DNA of 64,000 nucleotides, taken from NCBI RefSeq assembly GCF_021130785.1, contig NC_060213.1:131640001-131704000 (forward strand), read 5' to 3'. The notes beneath the pieces were generated by a model. The model searched no databases. It had not been told where the DNA came from and was given only the letters and a program-made list of their open reading frames with translations. Numbering within the stretch: the stretch's first letter is position 1; each line of letters begins with the position of its first letter. Source of the DNA: Homalodisca vitripennis (taxonomy: Eukaryota; Arthropoda; Insecta; Hemiptera; Cicadellidae). Both the position numbers and the translations under genes were made by a program. Below, piece after piece: positions 11,644-24,534 of the stretch.

Positions 11644-12003
11644 AGATTATAACATAAGAGATTTCAATAATTCAGTAGAATGTTCTTTTTGTATAAGACA
11701 TTTTTTACATGACGAAATGTTCGCAATATTATTCAAGAATACAAATAGTATGTATATAACAATATTTTATGTGCACGTGACTTATATTTAGACTATGAAT
11801 TTAATTTTAACTGACTTTCATAATGTTTGGAATAGGGTCCACATTTTTAAAGGCAAAGGGTTAATCAAGTTGTCCTAATTATTTCTAAAACAGTGGGGTG
11901 TTCTAAAGGTTAACATTGATTTCCCAAAATCATTAACAATTTAAACTTGAAAAGTTAAGGTGAATTCATATTTTTATCTGGCAACATTTATGAACAATGA
12001 TTG

Positions 12004-12005
<2 letters not shown>

Positions 12006-12060
<55 letters not shown>
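12006..12060. repeat. (AT)n microsatellite
   Basis: An uninterrupted AT dinucleotide run of about 55 bases in copy 0. The units lack it at the matching place. Confidence 0.95.
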
Positions 12061-12061
<1 letters not shown>

Positions 12062-13681
12062 TCTTTTATAACATTGCTGACCTCTATGACGCGTATATTT
12101 GAATCATCTAGAAAGCAATTGTAAGTAAATAGATTATGACCAGTATTTTTGCAGACTATACTTATAAAACACACACGTACTTGTTACGTATCATGCTACA
12201 TGCCAATTTAAAACTCTTAATAAACATATATAATTTAGAATACTTTTACATTTTTGACCTCAAATAGGAAATGTGACGTTACGACTTGTATGTGTTGTAA
12301 GAGTGACGTTAAAGATGTTTATAAACTAAAATGACTGTCATATTAGACGTAACTGTAGCCAAGGATAGCAGATAAAACCAGTCTGAACAAAAACTGTCGT
12401 TTACAGTTAATTTTTATTATATAGATAAAGATTTAACGTATAAGTAAAATACGTAAACAGGGAATGTACAAATTACTACTGTGAACTTGTGTAGAAAGTT
12501 GTGATACCTCCCACGCTGTTAGTATAAGTGAGGTCGTAGATTTAGCTAGGAACTGTTTGTAAGGGCGTTCAGAAGATCCTGTTCTTACAATGTTAACATT
12601 GTGTATCTTTTATCTGTAAACATGGTAGCTATGACAATGCACTTTTTGTCAGTCGCTTTTCATAGTATCGTCACTACTTAAACTCGGGAATTTTAAAATG
12701 TATGAACTAAAAAGTTGTTTTGTTTTTTTTTTGTTATAAAATGTTACTAATTTGTTTGCAACTGACAGAAAAGAGGCAGTTTAAGTTTGTAGGTAGATAC
12801 TGTGATCAAGTAGTAAAAAATTAAAAGACTCTAATTACTATAATGTCCGATAAAAGGGGCATTTTTTATAAAACTGACTACTTTTGAAAACAAGCTGTAT
12901 TGAAAATTTTTTTTTATAAAAAAAGAAAAGAGCCTTTTTTATTACATCGCAAATATATACGAGGCATAGACGTTTGTATACACAGCCTGAATGGGATATT
13001 ATAATCTTTTATTATTTACAAAATTGTCTTACTATAATTAATTAGTTAGCTTTTCAACGTTTCTGTGATTTTTTATTGTAATATATTTAGTGTTACAGAG
13101 TTAATTTTGGGTGTCGCCTGCAAATTTTTTGATGGGATAATTCGGGCATTGTTTATTGTCATAGAAGCATTTACTTAGGGTTATTTTTTGGTTAGACGGC
13201 TGAAAATAGGTCTTATCAAACAAGTCTGTAAAATAATAATGAATTTACAATCACACTATATATCTAAAACCATGATATTGTGGCAAAGTCTGTGCAAAAT
13301 AGGAAATGTCATTTTAAGTTTTTTAATACATTTTAAAATTATTTAAGTACGTATTTTATTGAAAGTGAGACGAAATAGTAAATCATACAAAACAAAATCA
13401 CAAAATGCTATTTTTAATTTTTTAAGTACCGAATGCGCAATTAAGTTCCTTTCTCATGTTCACAATAATTAATTTACTCATAATATAAATCTGTTCACTT
13501 TATTAAAATAAAATAGGCCAAATATTGATTAATCACAAAATGAACGAAATAGAGTGAAGCACCAAACTTGTAACAATAACTTTGCTTCCTGTAATATGTG
13601 TTTGCTAGTAATGTTTGCCGAGTAAACATCTCTTCACCTCTAGAACTGCACTCCACTTTCCTCTAATGTCCCACTAGAAAC

Positions 13682-14159
13682 TACTGAAACAGTTGTTGTA
13701 AGCTCTGAAACAATTGTTGTAAGTCCTGAAACAATTATTGTAAGTCCTGAAACAATTGTTGTTAGCTCTGAAACAATTGTTGTAAGCTCTGAAACAATTG
13801 TTGTAAGCTCTGAAACAATTGTTGTAAGCTCTGAAACAATTGTTGTTAGCTCTGAAACAATTGTTGTAAGTCCTGAAACAATTGTTGTAAGCTTTGAAAC
13901 AATTGTTGTAAGCTCTGAAACAATTGTTGTAAGCTCTGAAACAATTGTTGTAAACTCTGAAACAATTGTTGTAAGCTCTGAAACAATTGTTGTAAGCTCT
14001 GAAACAATTATTGTAAGCCCTGAAACAATTGTTGTAAGCTCTGAAACAATTGTTGTAAGCTCTGAAACAATTGTTGTAAGTCCTGAAACAATTGTTGTAA
14101 GCTCTGAAACAATTGTTGTAAGCTCTGAAACAATTGTTGTAAGTCCTGAAACAATTGTA
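13682..14159. repeat. 21-bp minisatellite, about 22 copies
   Basis: The tandem repeat has the unit CTGAAACAATTGTTGTAAGCT, with minor variants (TCCTGAAAC, TTAGCT). The 21-base length keeps all frames in register, so the minus strand is open from 14,197 to 13,640. That gives 185 codons consisting mainly of a seven-residue repeat TIVSELT after MPQLFCTNSHSRN. The core CTGAAACAATT resembles GATGAAACAATT at the matching site of units A-D, so the array probably expanded from unit sequence. The reading frame is most likely a by-product. Confidence 0.95.
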
Positions 14160-15225
14160 TTACGTGAGTGACTGTTAGTGCAAAATAATTGAGGCATTCA
14201 ACTCACCTTCTATTGGGTTCAAGCTACTCTTAAATTTAACGAAAAATAAAACAGATTATCAAAAAATAATAGTATGGGAAATAATTAAAAATATAGGGTA
14301 ATAATTAAAAAGTCCTGAGTAAAATTATTCTTAAAAAATTTTTTTTCGCTAAAATAATGCCTTATTTTAAGCCCGCAACAAAATACCATTAGTTACTAAT
14401 TAGAACCAACTTATAGAATATAATCAACAACACTGATTATCCTTTATGACGAAATTCTTAGACTTGATATTTACCTCTTAAAATTACATAATATTATAAA
14501 ACATTATATTCGTAAAATATTCCAAGTTTTTAACTCAATATTTTACTTTCTTCTTTTCAAAGTTACACTAAATTCAGATTCATCAAGGCGTTGACATGAT
14601 TATATGAAATTAATGGGTAGAGTTCAATAATAAATCTTTTTGTGCTATATTTTCATAATATTATAGAATGAATAACATACTTAAGTAGAACAATATTAAA
14701 AAGTTTTCTCCAAAAAGTGATAACAGGAGAATATTTACTAGCAGAACAGTATTTCTGTGATCTACGACATATTGCACTATATGCGGAACCGCAGAATTAA
14801 TGTACGTGTATTTGTTTCTATCCCAGCTTCTATATACAAATTATCTTTATAACACTTAACTCTACATCACTGTATATGCTGTACTTAGATAAGTGTTTTG
14901 AAATAAAACAGCGTTTATGACACAATCGTACATTTTTGTTTATTACGATGTTTATACCGAATAAGAATGAGGGAGATCTTTTATTTATTCAACATATGCT
15001 AATTATTCCTCGTTTATTAACATCGTATTTCTAATAAAAACCGTATAAAAGAGGTTTTGCGTTTCCCATCGTTGTATAGTACCAGAAAACAAATCTACAA
15101 TCTCCAAATTAAGCCAAGCCAATTTTCTCAATGAAATTTCTGAGAAGTGCTGCAGGTCAAATGCTACAACAGATCCTAAGTTCCTTCAAAGCACGACCTT
15201 CTACTCCTTCTAAACCAAAACACAG
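14160..15225. repeat. Copy 0, right part: diverged relative of the 8-kb unit
   Basis: This aligns in order with unit A from about 23,240 to 24,412. Landmarks are AGGCATTCAA, AGAAC/GGAACAGTATTT, TTTTGTTTATTACGAT, AATCTACAATCTCCAAATTAA and AAACACAGTGT. The end of this similarity matches the right end of the tandem unit, which supports that point as a real unit boundary. Confidence 0.75.
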
Positions 15226-15869
15226 TGTTTTCTTATTATATTATAACATTTTAAATTTATAAAATCCCTAAACTTAACTTAAGTAGATTAGGCCTACTTG
15301 TAATAAATATGATATTAATGAAATCAAGTCGTTCTTATACAAGAAATAATCGTAAATCACTCGTCAGTGTTTATGATTCAGTACTTATTTCATATAAAAA
15401 TATAGTTTTTGTTTGATAGATAAACGATATAGTATACATTCAAATAAAAAAAAAACACTAAGAAATTAAGTATTTTTTAAATTACCTCGGAGATACTATT
15501 TGGTATCACCTTCCAGCACACCAACTGTCACAGTTCGAAATGAAACATACAGACATGAGTGAGTAGGTAGGAAGCTTCGTAACCTACCATCAGAGGTAAG
15601 ACAACGAAGAGATAGAACACAAGCCAGAACAACACAAATCGGACCTTGCAAGATTTCCTGTTCAATTTGTGAGGTACCAACATAGTATATATGACAAATA
15701 CTGAAGGAAGTTTTACACTAAGGTATGTACTGAGTAGTGGAATTCAAGTTATCATAAGTAGTACATTACCGTACATAGTACTTACTGACAAAAGACTTTC
15801 TAGTACATACATCCTCATAATACAAACATCCTCTCTCTCGCTCTCTCTCTCTCTCTCTCCTTGTAAAGG
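15226..15869. repeat. Flank block X, similar to 55,879-56,290
   Basis: Immediately after copy 0, TACAAGAAATAATCGTAAATCAC and the following TCAGTGTTTATG match the sequence immediately after unit D (TACAAGAAATAATTGTAAAGATCAC near 55,982). The same unit end is therefore followed by the same diverged flank on both sides of the array. A short CT run lies at 15,832-15,859. Open frames here are spurious. Confidence 0.5.
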
Positions 15870-16207
15870 AAATTGACTTGGTTTAATTTGGAGATTGGCT
15901 CTCTGCTTCAACACAATGTGAGGAATGTGGATATATCATATTGAATATGTTATAACTGTGGTTTAAACGCAATAAATATTTTCTTAACCCAATTTATGTT
16001 GTATGTAAACATAGATAATAACTACTGTTAGTACTTCCTTATAAATCTAATTTTAATATCTTACTACTGTTGTTGTTATGGTGATACTGTAATATAAACG
16101 GCCAGAAGTTTTACAAAGTGTAGTTTCCAGCTCCAACTGTCCTACTCAAGCATGATGTAACTCAAGATATGAAACAAACTCTTAAACCTCGAGTTGACCA
16201 ATAAAAG
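15870..16207 (+). repeat. Inverted partner of 57,230-57,585
   Basis: Read forward, this block matches the reverse complement of 57,230-57,585. It includes the long near-identical words GAAGTTTTACAAAGTGTAGT and TTTCCAGCTCCAA, CTACTCAAGCATG, AACAAACTCTTAA, and at its start GAGATTGGCTCTCTGCTTCAA. It lies directly against the left edge of the array, and its partner lies just beyond the right edge. Confidence 0.8.
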
Positions 16208-16311
16208 GTATTTGTGTTTGAAAGTGTTTCTGAAACATCAGGAATTCAGGCAGAAAAAGTTTGATATCCTAGGATAATAAATTCAACGAAGCGGAGTAAA
16301 CTCTTCAATTA

Positions 16312-16413
16312 CTCTCTCTCTCTCTCTCTCCCCCTCTCCCCCCCTCTCGCCCCCCTCTCTCTCCCCCCTCTCTCTCCCCCCCCTCTCACCCCCCTCTCTC
16401 TATCTCTCTCTCT
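16312..16413. repeat. CT-rich low-complexity tract, unit A
   Basis: Mixed (CT)n and poly-C pyrimidine tract. Matching tracts are at 24,415 (B), 32,386 (C) and 47,838 (D). Serine/leucine-rich or arginine/glutamate-rich frames across it are artefacts of the repeat. Confidence 0.9.
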
Positions 16414-16667
16414 CATACAGTGTTCCACTTTCTTCTGTGCTGATGTGACGTGATGTTTGTGCTCTTGACTTCTGTGCAGTGAAGGTGCACCGCATAGGTT
16501 AAATTTCTCCTGTCTGAACTTCAAGATGTGGGTATACTAGTCAGTTATGATACAATTGAATTTCACATCATAGTTAAGATGTGTCAAATTTTATAGGCTA
16601 AAAACGTAAAGTATAAACCTACAAAATAATCTTTCAATTTTGGGGCAAAACTGACGGAGTAAACTTC

Positions 16668-16682
16668 TCTCCCTCTCACACC

Positions 16683-16772
<90 letters not shown>
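16668..16772. repeat. (CT)n-(TA)n compound microsatellite, unit A
   Basis: A CT run passes directly into a TA run. The same compound repeat with different lengths occurs at 24,788 (B), 32,742 (C) and 48,197 (D), so its length varies between units. Confidence 0.93.
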
Positions 16773-16773
<1 letters not shown>

Positions 16774-18879
16774 TTATTGATATAAGATGTTTGTATATAT
16801 TACATTGATCGGTGCTGCAAAGGATAAAAGTTTTAAGAGCTCCTGCACATTTCAACTGCTAGTATGAAAATGTTACGTATATTAATAGCCAAATGCTACT
16901 TGTAGGTGCCAAGTTAAAGACGCTAAGTCTTTAAAATTCATTTGTGGTTAAAATTAAAATGATGAGTGTTAGACCACTTTATAATAAAGCACATGTACGT
17001 GTACAACGGTTAAAACATACACTTCACCACTTCTGACTGATTTCCTTGATCTTGGCAACTAGCAAAACTCTACATCATCGTTGGAAATATAATTCATTTG
17101 AACCAGAAGTGCTCATACACGGGTAGAGCTTACGAAAAGCGTGGGAAACCGCGGGAAACAGCTATTACAATATATACAAAAAAAATTATGAGAAGATAAG
17201 CGAAGTTTCAAATATAGTTGATTATAAATTAAATATACACTTGCTCGAAATTATGTAATTTTGTATTATGTAATATACTTAAACATTTTAGTAGACTCAT
17301 TTCATCACATGGGCTAAGGTTTGAACTAGCTTTTACTATATTATAAATTGTTTATTCATTCCTTTTTTCCCAAAAATAATTGATTCGAGAAGTAATATTA
17401 AAAACCTGTATTTCCTCGCTAAATTGGTCTCCAGAATTTCACGTTCCATTAAATTCCAAATTGACCATTTCGATCCGTAGATGGTAATATAACTTTTTTA
17501 TGCATTTGTACAGTTTTAAGATAAGTGTCCACATCTACATACATATAATATTTATATTAATATTGTATTATATATTTATAACATGATGATAATATATCAG
17601 TAAGGAATATGTTTAAATAAATCTTTTTCTATCAGCCAGGGGCAAAAGTTAAAGTGAGAATTCTACCAAAACAGGTGAATGAAAGGAACATAGATAGAGT
17701 ATAACTACAATGATGAAAACATATTACAAATAAACAGGATATAAAGTGGTTAGGCAATTTTCAGTCTCTTTAACTAGTTTCCTGACCGTGACATAACTAT
17801 TGTGTAAATTTTTTTGGCAGGTTGTTTGTGTCAAGGTAGAACAAATGTAATATAAGAAAGAATTGTCGTTTCATGTTTGTAACCACATCGTAAGGGTTAA
17901 AAACATGAAACGATAATTTGTAACGCACTTCCACTTGAACCACTAACAAATATAATGTGACAAGATAATAAATTTCTTTGAATCATTTCTGATTTGTGAA
18001 AATCTAATTAGTGTGACTTTATATATTGTGAAGTGTGCCAAGAGAAGTTAATAATGGAAAGGTTTATGAATATAATGCACTAGAAATAAAATAGCATATA
18101 TTTTGTAATGCAGAACAACTTGTGTACATTGAGAAAACCTTAGATATTTCAAAGCTAATGTTGTCTCGCTGACTAAGCTCTTTGTATGTAACATTCTGTG
18201 TAACATTACGTGTTGATGGTGTAATCACAGACTAATGTCCAATCAGTGTTGCCATTCTGTAGGTAGTAAAGTTAAATATCCTTGCTAAAGTTTCCTGCAC
18301 ACATCTCTGTTGTTGATTTTGTTCTATTTTGAGTCTGTTAATATTTATGTATGAAATAAAACGTAATATCCGAAGGAAGTTATGAGGCAAAAATAATTTT
18401 GTTAGTATCGGCTTTGAAGTGACTTTTATTAATAATTTCCACAAAGAAGTCATTTAGATGTATTTTAAAATGTTATGTATTGATTATTTTATTGTAATAA
18501 AGTATCATAACGACTTAATAGTTGAAAATAGTCACAATAAAATAAATATTAATATCTCCCTGGCAGAGAGGAGTCAACCTGTGTTAGCCTATTGAGTGAT
18601 AGGCTTCAAAACTCTCAGACAAATTCCGTGGTTGGACATGCACTATCATATAACGAATTTTTTGGAATGCTTAAAGTCTATAGATTAAATCGTTCTTGAT
18701 ATATCTTACTTCATATACATTTAAATCTATATTCATTGAGTTAGGTTTCATAACAGTGTTAAATATTAAAAGTTCCGGTTAGGAAGTACAGGTTACTCCA
18801 CAGAAAAATTGCGGTGAAATCAAAGCATGTCACTCACTATTAATATTGACTTTAAACTTTATAATTTTTATAAATAGCA

Positions 18880-18967
18880 ATAATCGAATTTAATTTCAAT
18901 AAACAATGAACAACAAAAAGTACTCACTCTTTCGAGACTCGAACTTGGCTTTTGTGATTAAAAGTTT
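18880..18967 (-). mobile_element. Degraded tRNA-derived SINE, unit A
   Basis: On the minus strand the B box GTTCGAGTC is kept, followed by TCGAAAGAGTGAGTA and a body ending TTTATTGAAATTAAATTCG. This parallels the SINE at 4,089-4,217 (GTTCGAGTCCCGGCGGAGCGAGTA, TTTATTAAAATTAAATTAGG). The A-box half of the head is lost. Equivalent relics lie near 27,160-27,230, 34,965-35,045 and 50,404-50,490. The position matches the SINE in copy 0, so the insertion may predate the duplications. Confidence 0.5.
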
Positions 18968-19885
18968 ATTGAAATTATATATTGAATATTCTTGGAATTT
19001 CGTGTTTATTGTTTATTAAGTTTAAAAATTATCTGCTACTACTAAAAACTTTATGTTCCAATTTGTAATCCTCTTTAATGTTTATAGCATGTAGTAGAAA
19101 TTCATAGAAAAATTCAAAATGATTGAACCTGTTAGTTATTTTGTTTACATGTTACATGTGTTCGTCTGTGTGTGAATGCTCGTACATGTATGTGTTTTAC
19201 CAGTGATAAAAAAGATTTTGGCAACACTTTATGTGTACAATGATACATATAACATATTTAGTACCTGTATATCATTTTGTACTATAACTAGTTAATGTAC
19301 ACATAAGTTAAAAAAAAACAGTTAAATGAAGGATCCTAAACTTTCTTGTAGCTTCTGGAGATAGATACGTGAAACAGAGGAGATAGACAAAGTCGGCCAT
19401 ACAACTTGAGACCAAACTGAGCCCATTACAACTTACCTTGATAACAGTTCTGTACTGAAGTCCTGTTATCAAGGGGGGGGGGTGGTAGAGAAGAGAAGAG
19501 AATGATACTAGGTGATGTTGTGAAACAGGAACTGGAATTACGTTATCTGTCAAGTTATACTCGTTCTGCTCCATATACACTGCATTGACTACTCCAATTC
19601 TGATATTATTTAAGATACAATTAGTAAGTATAAATGATGTGTAGCACATTAATGTAATGACACAATTGATGATAACATTCATCATTGTAGTTAAAGGGGA
19701 CCACGTAACCTCTTACTACTTAAAAATAAATATTTTATTTTGTTGCTACTAGACGTTAAAATTAAATCCCCAGTCCAAGGGGATCTGTTTAATACTGCAA
19801 CTTACATAAAACAGTTTGGCATCATCTATTATATTTTACCATAGTGAAATATATTAACCCTTACCACTACCCTGCTGCAGCTGTG

Positions 19886-19888
19886 CTG

Positions 19889-19924
<36 letters not shown>

Positions 19925-19975
19925 ATACTAATACTAATACTACCACTACTATTACTACTAATACTACTACAGACA
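19886..19975. repeat. (TAC)n trinucleotide repeat, unit A
   Basis: TAC repeats with AAT interruptions after CTGCTGCAGCTG. Lengths differ between units: about 28,195-28,258 (B), 35,970-36,047 (C) and 51,420-51,449 (D). Threonine-rich frames here are artefacts. Confidence 0.93.
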
Positions 19976-20696
19976 CGATAAGTTTAATACCGAAGCAAAA
20001 TGGAGCATTTCCTTTTTACTTTAATAGTATAACTTAATACGTTTAATGGATCTACCACTTTTTAAGTAACTTACCTTTAGGAAGTGACTTAAAGTATAAA
20101 ACAAAGAATACTAAATATTCAATCGTCTTTTGATTACGTTACTTTTAAAAATATTGAACCCTATGTCATATAATGAAACAACACTTTTTATTATATTTAA
20201 GTATTTTTATGTGGAGGGTTGTGGTTATATTTAACAATACAAAGTCCGATTGTGGTTTGACTAAATAAGGCTTGGATGTAAATGAAAATATATTTCAATC
20301 TAGGTCTAACGTGGAAGGATTTGATTATTAGGTTCGATTGGCAATACAATACACTTCAATGAACTTGCAAACACACACACCTGAAACCTGAAATTAGGCC
20401 TCTACGAGTAAACATTTACATCTAGATATAGAAAGTACTAAATGGCATGTCTAATAATATAGCAATGTGCATGTAAGGTTTTCATTGATATATGATTTCT
20501 TTCTTTAAAGTTTTTTTATATAAACACACAGACACGCACATTCGTTGACTCAGCCTCGAAGAAAAATAATATTATATACTAACATGCAATATAAAATATT
20601 AATACTAATATCAAAACTAGATGTTTTATGTAATATTACCGCAAGTTTTTAAAAAAGCCCAAGGTTAAATGCGACATCAAAATAAACCAAGTGATA

Positions 20697-20855
20697 ATTC
20701 TTGTAAATTAAAGGCAAGAGTTCAACTAATTTTGATTACTTCTGAATTTATTATTGATATATTAAAGTTTCAGAAACATCAAACAAACAAAAATCCAAAA
20801 GCGACAACGATTACTCACTGATCTCGAAACTTGTGTATTAGATGCTTGTAAATAA
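20697..20855 (+). pseudogene. Broken copy of the candidate exon, unit A
   Basis: The frame reads NSCKLKARVQLILITSEF, then breaks because of an extra A after ATATTAA. It resumes as KIQKRQRLLTDLETCVLDACK and ends in the same stop as copy 0. Only one frameshift separates it from an open frame. Confidence 0.3.
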
Positions 20856-22044
20856 AATTTTAAACTTAGGTCAAATCTATTTTGAACTATATCAATTATG
20901 AAAAACATTACGGTTCGGTTTTCCAACAAATTGTTATGAAAGCAAATAAATTATTTGATTATAATGTTTCAATAATATTCACAATAATATGCATCAAGTT
21001 GAATATGATTTTGTATTTGATATTTCACTTTGCGTTAGTAAACCCATGTTGTAAATTACATAACATGGGAGATTTAAATATTCTAAGTCTATTAAACAAT
21101 ACAAATAATAATTATACACAAAATATTTGCTGTGCATGGTGACAGTATTGATTACAGTCAAACTATTTTAAATGGATTCAAAGGCTTTTGTGAAAACGTC
21201 CTAATTTTAAAAAGTAACGGTGGATCTTATAGAAGTTCACCTACTTATTTCTAAAACGGCGAGACTGTAAATCAAAGTTGAAATAGATTTCCCTAAGGTA
21301 TTATAGGCTTTGCATTTGAAAAGTTTATGAGACTTTACATTTTTACTGGCAACATGTGTAAGCAATGTTAGGAACTGATAAGCTCTCAAATAACATTGTT
21401 TACCTTGGTGACGATTACATTTGTTGAAAAATCTTGAAAGTAATTGTATGTTAATAGTTTATGACCAATTTTGTTTGATAATCTAATTACTCTTCTTAAA
21501 GTAACTCTTCAAACTCTAATTAAAGAGGTATGATTTAGAATAGTTACACTATTTAGGCTGGAAATAAGAAAAGCTACTTTATGACGCTTATATATTGTAT
21601 GGGCGATGTTTGAGACGTTTATAACTGAAAATGACAGCATCATTTGTCTTATATGTAGTCAAGGTTTATACATAAAACAAAATTTCGATAAAAAATAATT
21701 ATTTAATAAGATATTTTTATTGGCTGGTTAAATAGGTGACATATCCATTAGCATAAGATGTATGGATAACTACTTGCTCATACCTACTTAGATAATGTAT
21801 GAGAAATATTGATGAAGTTATGTTTCATTTACATTATAAGATACAATGTAGAGCTAATTTTAAAAGTGATATATGTAAACAGAAAATGTAAAATCTCACC
21901 ACAGTAAACAGTTGTTAAACTTCCCAGGCTGTTAAGATTAGTGGCGTCCTGAAGGAGGTTTGGTACATCTTATTCTTAAACTGTTAACATAATCTAACTT
22001 TTCTCACTATCTGTTATAGCCATAAAATAAGGGTATACAATTTT

Positions 22045-22336
22045 AGCTATGAATACGTAGCTGTAACATGCAGCTATGAGAATGTAGCTATAAGAATGTA
22101 GGTCAGACAATGTAGCTATGGCAATGTAGCTATAACAATATAGCTATTGCATGTAGCTATTACAATTTAGCTATGACATATGGCTGCGGCAATGTAGCCT
22201 TCACAATGTATCACGTTAACACTATCTACCTTTTCTCAGTAACCATCGTAGTTATGGCAATATACCTATAAAAATGTAGCTATGACATATAGCTATAATA
22301 ATGTACCTATGACAGTGTACCTATAAGATTGCAGCT
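22045..22336. repeat. Degenerate array of AATGTAGCTAT-like motifs, unit A
   Basis: About 20 imperfect copies of a ~12-base motif with the core GTAGCTAT, interspersed with variants (GTACCTAT, GTAGCCTT). The matching arrays are at 38,120-38,411 (C) and 53,652-53,865 (D). In unit B the array is collapsed to a remnant at 30,350-30,368. Copy 0 has a single related copy near 12,622. Confidence 0.8.
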
Positions 22337-24411
22337 AGGTTAATGATATTTTTGTCAGTAGTACTTACTCTCTCGTTAACACTCAAATAAAAGGATTTAA
22401 AAATATAAATATTAAATATTTAAAATAAATGTCGATGTTTTATTTATTTGTTTTTAGTTGTAAGGCAATCACTAATTTCACTTAGTAGGCAAATTATGTT
22501 TAACTTTGCAAATTACAAGAGAAAGGCCGTGTTAAAATCTGTAGCCAGATCCTGTAATAAAGTTGCGAACATTTAAAGTCATTACAATTTCTAATAAAAG
22601 GTACATTTGTTTTAAAATTAACTACGTTTAGAAAATATAGCTGTGATTAACAAAAGCTTTTCGTACATCCAAAATAAATAGTGTGGTTACGCGTGTGTCC
22701 TCAGCCTCAATAGAATCTTCAAACTATTAAAACTATTAAAATTATTACAATTAATTAGTCTTTCAACATTTATTTTGTTATATGTTTAGGGCTAAAAAGG
22801 TAATTTTTGATAGTCCGATCCAAAATTATATTATTGATGGAATCGTTCGGATGTTTTGTATTGTCATGGAAGGATTTACTTAGCAGTTCTTTGTGCTCAG
22901 ACCGTTAAGAGATTATAGTTTATAGTCTAGGTCACCATAATTAATTTACCCATAATGTAAATCAGTGAACTTGACTAAAGTGTAAAATAGGCCAAATATT
23001 GCTAAATTATAAAATTAACCAAGTAGCATGAAGACACAAATCACGTGATAGTAACTATACTACCCTGTAATGTGTGCTTTCTAGTAACGTGTGCCGAGTA
23101 GACATTTCTTTGAACTCCACTCCACTTTCTTTTAATGTCGCACTAGAAACTAATGTTATAAACCTTTGATGAAACAATTATCTCAGTGACTTTTTGCGGG
23201 AAATGATTTCTTTATTTTTAAGTTTATCTAGAAACTGATAAATCAAGTATAATACTGAATTCAGGCATTCAAATCAGCTTCTATTAAGTAGACGCTGTTC
23301 TGTAGTTTTATCTAAAACAAAAAAAAAAGAAAACTTATTACCAAATCTAATGATACAAGAAAAACAAGTAATTACGAGTATATCAGAGAAAACCTGTTGT
23401 TCAAAAATAATTTTGCTCAGCAATAATGCAAATATAAAAAAAAAGTTATACCTTAGATTAAGTCCTAATAAAAAACCGCTAGTTAGACCAGGCTTATGAA
23501 ATATAATCAATAACACTAATAACCCTTGATGTGCAAGATCTAAGGATTGATATTTAACTCTTACAATTATATAACATTTCACAACTGTATTATGTATTTA
23601 TTTTTAAGCCAATAATTTACTTGATATTTTAAAAATTATCACTAAATTCACTCTCAGTTTTCACATTATTGTATCAAATTAGTGGGCAAAATCTAATTAT
23701 AAATAATTTTTCTATATTTTCCTAATGCTATAAAATACTTAAATAAAACAATTTTGCTCTAATAATAATTGACAACAGCACAAATTTACCAGCGGAACAG
23801 TATTTATATGAGCCACGACATATACGGTATATGCGGGACTGCAGGCTTAGCGTCCACGTATTTGTACTATATAATAATGTTATACAATATATAATTTATT
23901 GTATTATATAATATATTACCTATAGTATAATTATACATGTATACATACAAATCGAGGCATATGTGTAACCACAGCCATTATTTGATTCTGGCCGAACGTC
24001 TATGTACAAATTATCTATATAATATTTAACTCGAGATCTCTGCGTTTGGTGTACTTAGATGAGTGTTCTCAAGACAAAGCTTTTATGGTACAATTATACA
24101 CTTGTTTTTATTACGATTTTTTACCGAGTAAGAACGATAAACATCTTTTATTTATGCGTCATACGTTTATTAATCAAACATTTCTAGTTTATGAGTAATA
24201 TATTCCTAAAAAAAATCATTAAGGGGGTATGTTTTGACTTTAATGCGTTACATTGTTGTATAAATTAAATCTACAAACCCAATCTCCAAATTAAACTGAG
24301 GCAATTTTCTCCGTAAAATCCCTGAGGGCTATTGCTGTTGAAATACAAGTCCTAATTTCCTTTTACCTTGAAAATACGACGTTTTATTCCTTCACTATCA
24401 AAACACAGTGT

Positions 24412-24414
<3 letters not shown>

Positions 24415-24460
<46 letters not shown>

Positions 24461-24534
24461 CTCTCTCCCCCCCCCCTCTCGACAACCCTCTCTCCCCCTC
24501 TCTCTCTCCCACCTCTCTCTCTCTATCTCTCTCT
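24415..24534. repeat. CT-rich low-complexity tract, unit B
   Basis: (CT)n with poly-C interruptions at the start of unit B. It gives a spurious serine/leucine-rich frame on the plus strand. Confidence 0.9.

Larger units (their letters stand above)
10850..13681. repeat. Copy 0, middle part: diverged relative of the 8-kb unit
   Basis: This aligns in order with unit A from about 20,380 to 23,160. Landmarks include CAATGTGCATGTA, GTGTATTAGATGCTTGTAAA, TTTGCGTTAGTAAA, AAAATAGGCCAAATATTG and CCACTTTC(C/T)T(C/T)TAATGTC. Divergence and indels are heavy, so this copy predates the A-D array. Confidence 0.75.
16241..24414. repeat. Tandem unit A (about 8.17 kb)
   Basis: First unit of the head-to-tail array. 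It begins at GGAATTCAGGCAGAAAAAG, which also begins unit D at 47,769, and ends at CAAAACACAGTGTGT. Order of landmarks: CT-rich tract, CT/TA tract (16,668), degraded SINE (18.88-18.97 kb), poly-G tract (19,471), TAC repeat (19,889), broken candidate exon (20.7-20.86 kb), GTAGCTAT-rich array (22.04-22.34 kb), then the empty site for the transposon found in C (near 23,176) and the empty site for the LINE found in C (near 23,860). Unit A is used here as the alpha sequence type. Confidence 0.9.

Noticed and set aside
16309..16524. Arginine/glutamate-rich or serine/leucine-rich frames over CT tracts
   Set aside because: Low-complexity artefact of the pyrimidine tract, differing in every unit.
19308..19685. 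125-codon minus-strand frame with true ATG and a hydrophobic N-terminus (also in C, shorter in D)
   Set aside because: It crosses a poly-G tract whose length changes the frame, has an early stop in unit B, and base differences to copy 0 are not biased to synonymous sites. A good donor-like AAG-GTAAGT follows one segment, but no partner exon was identified.
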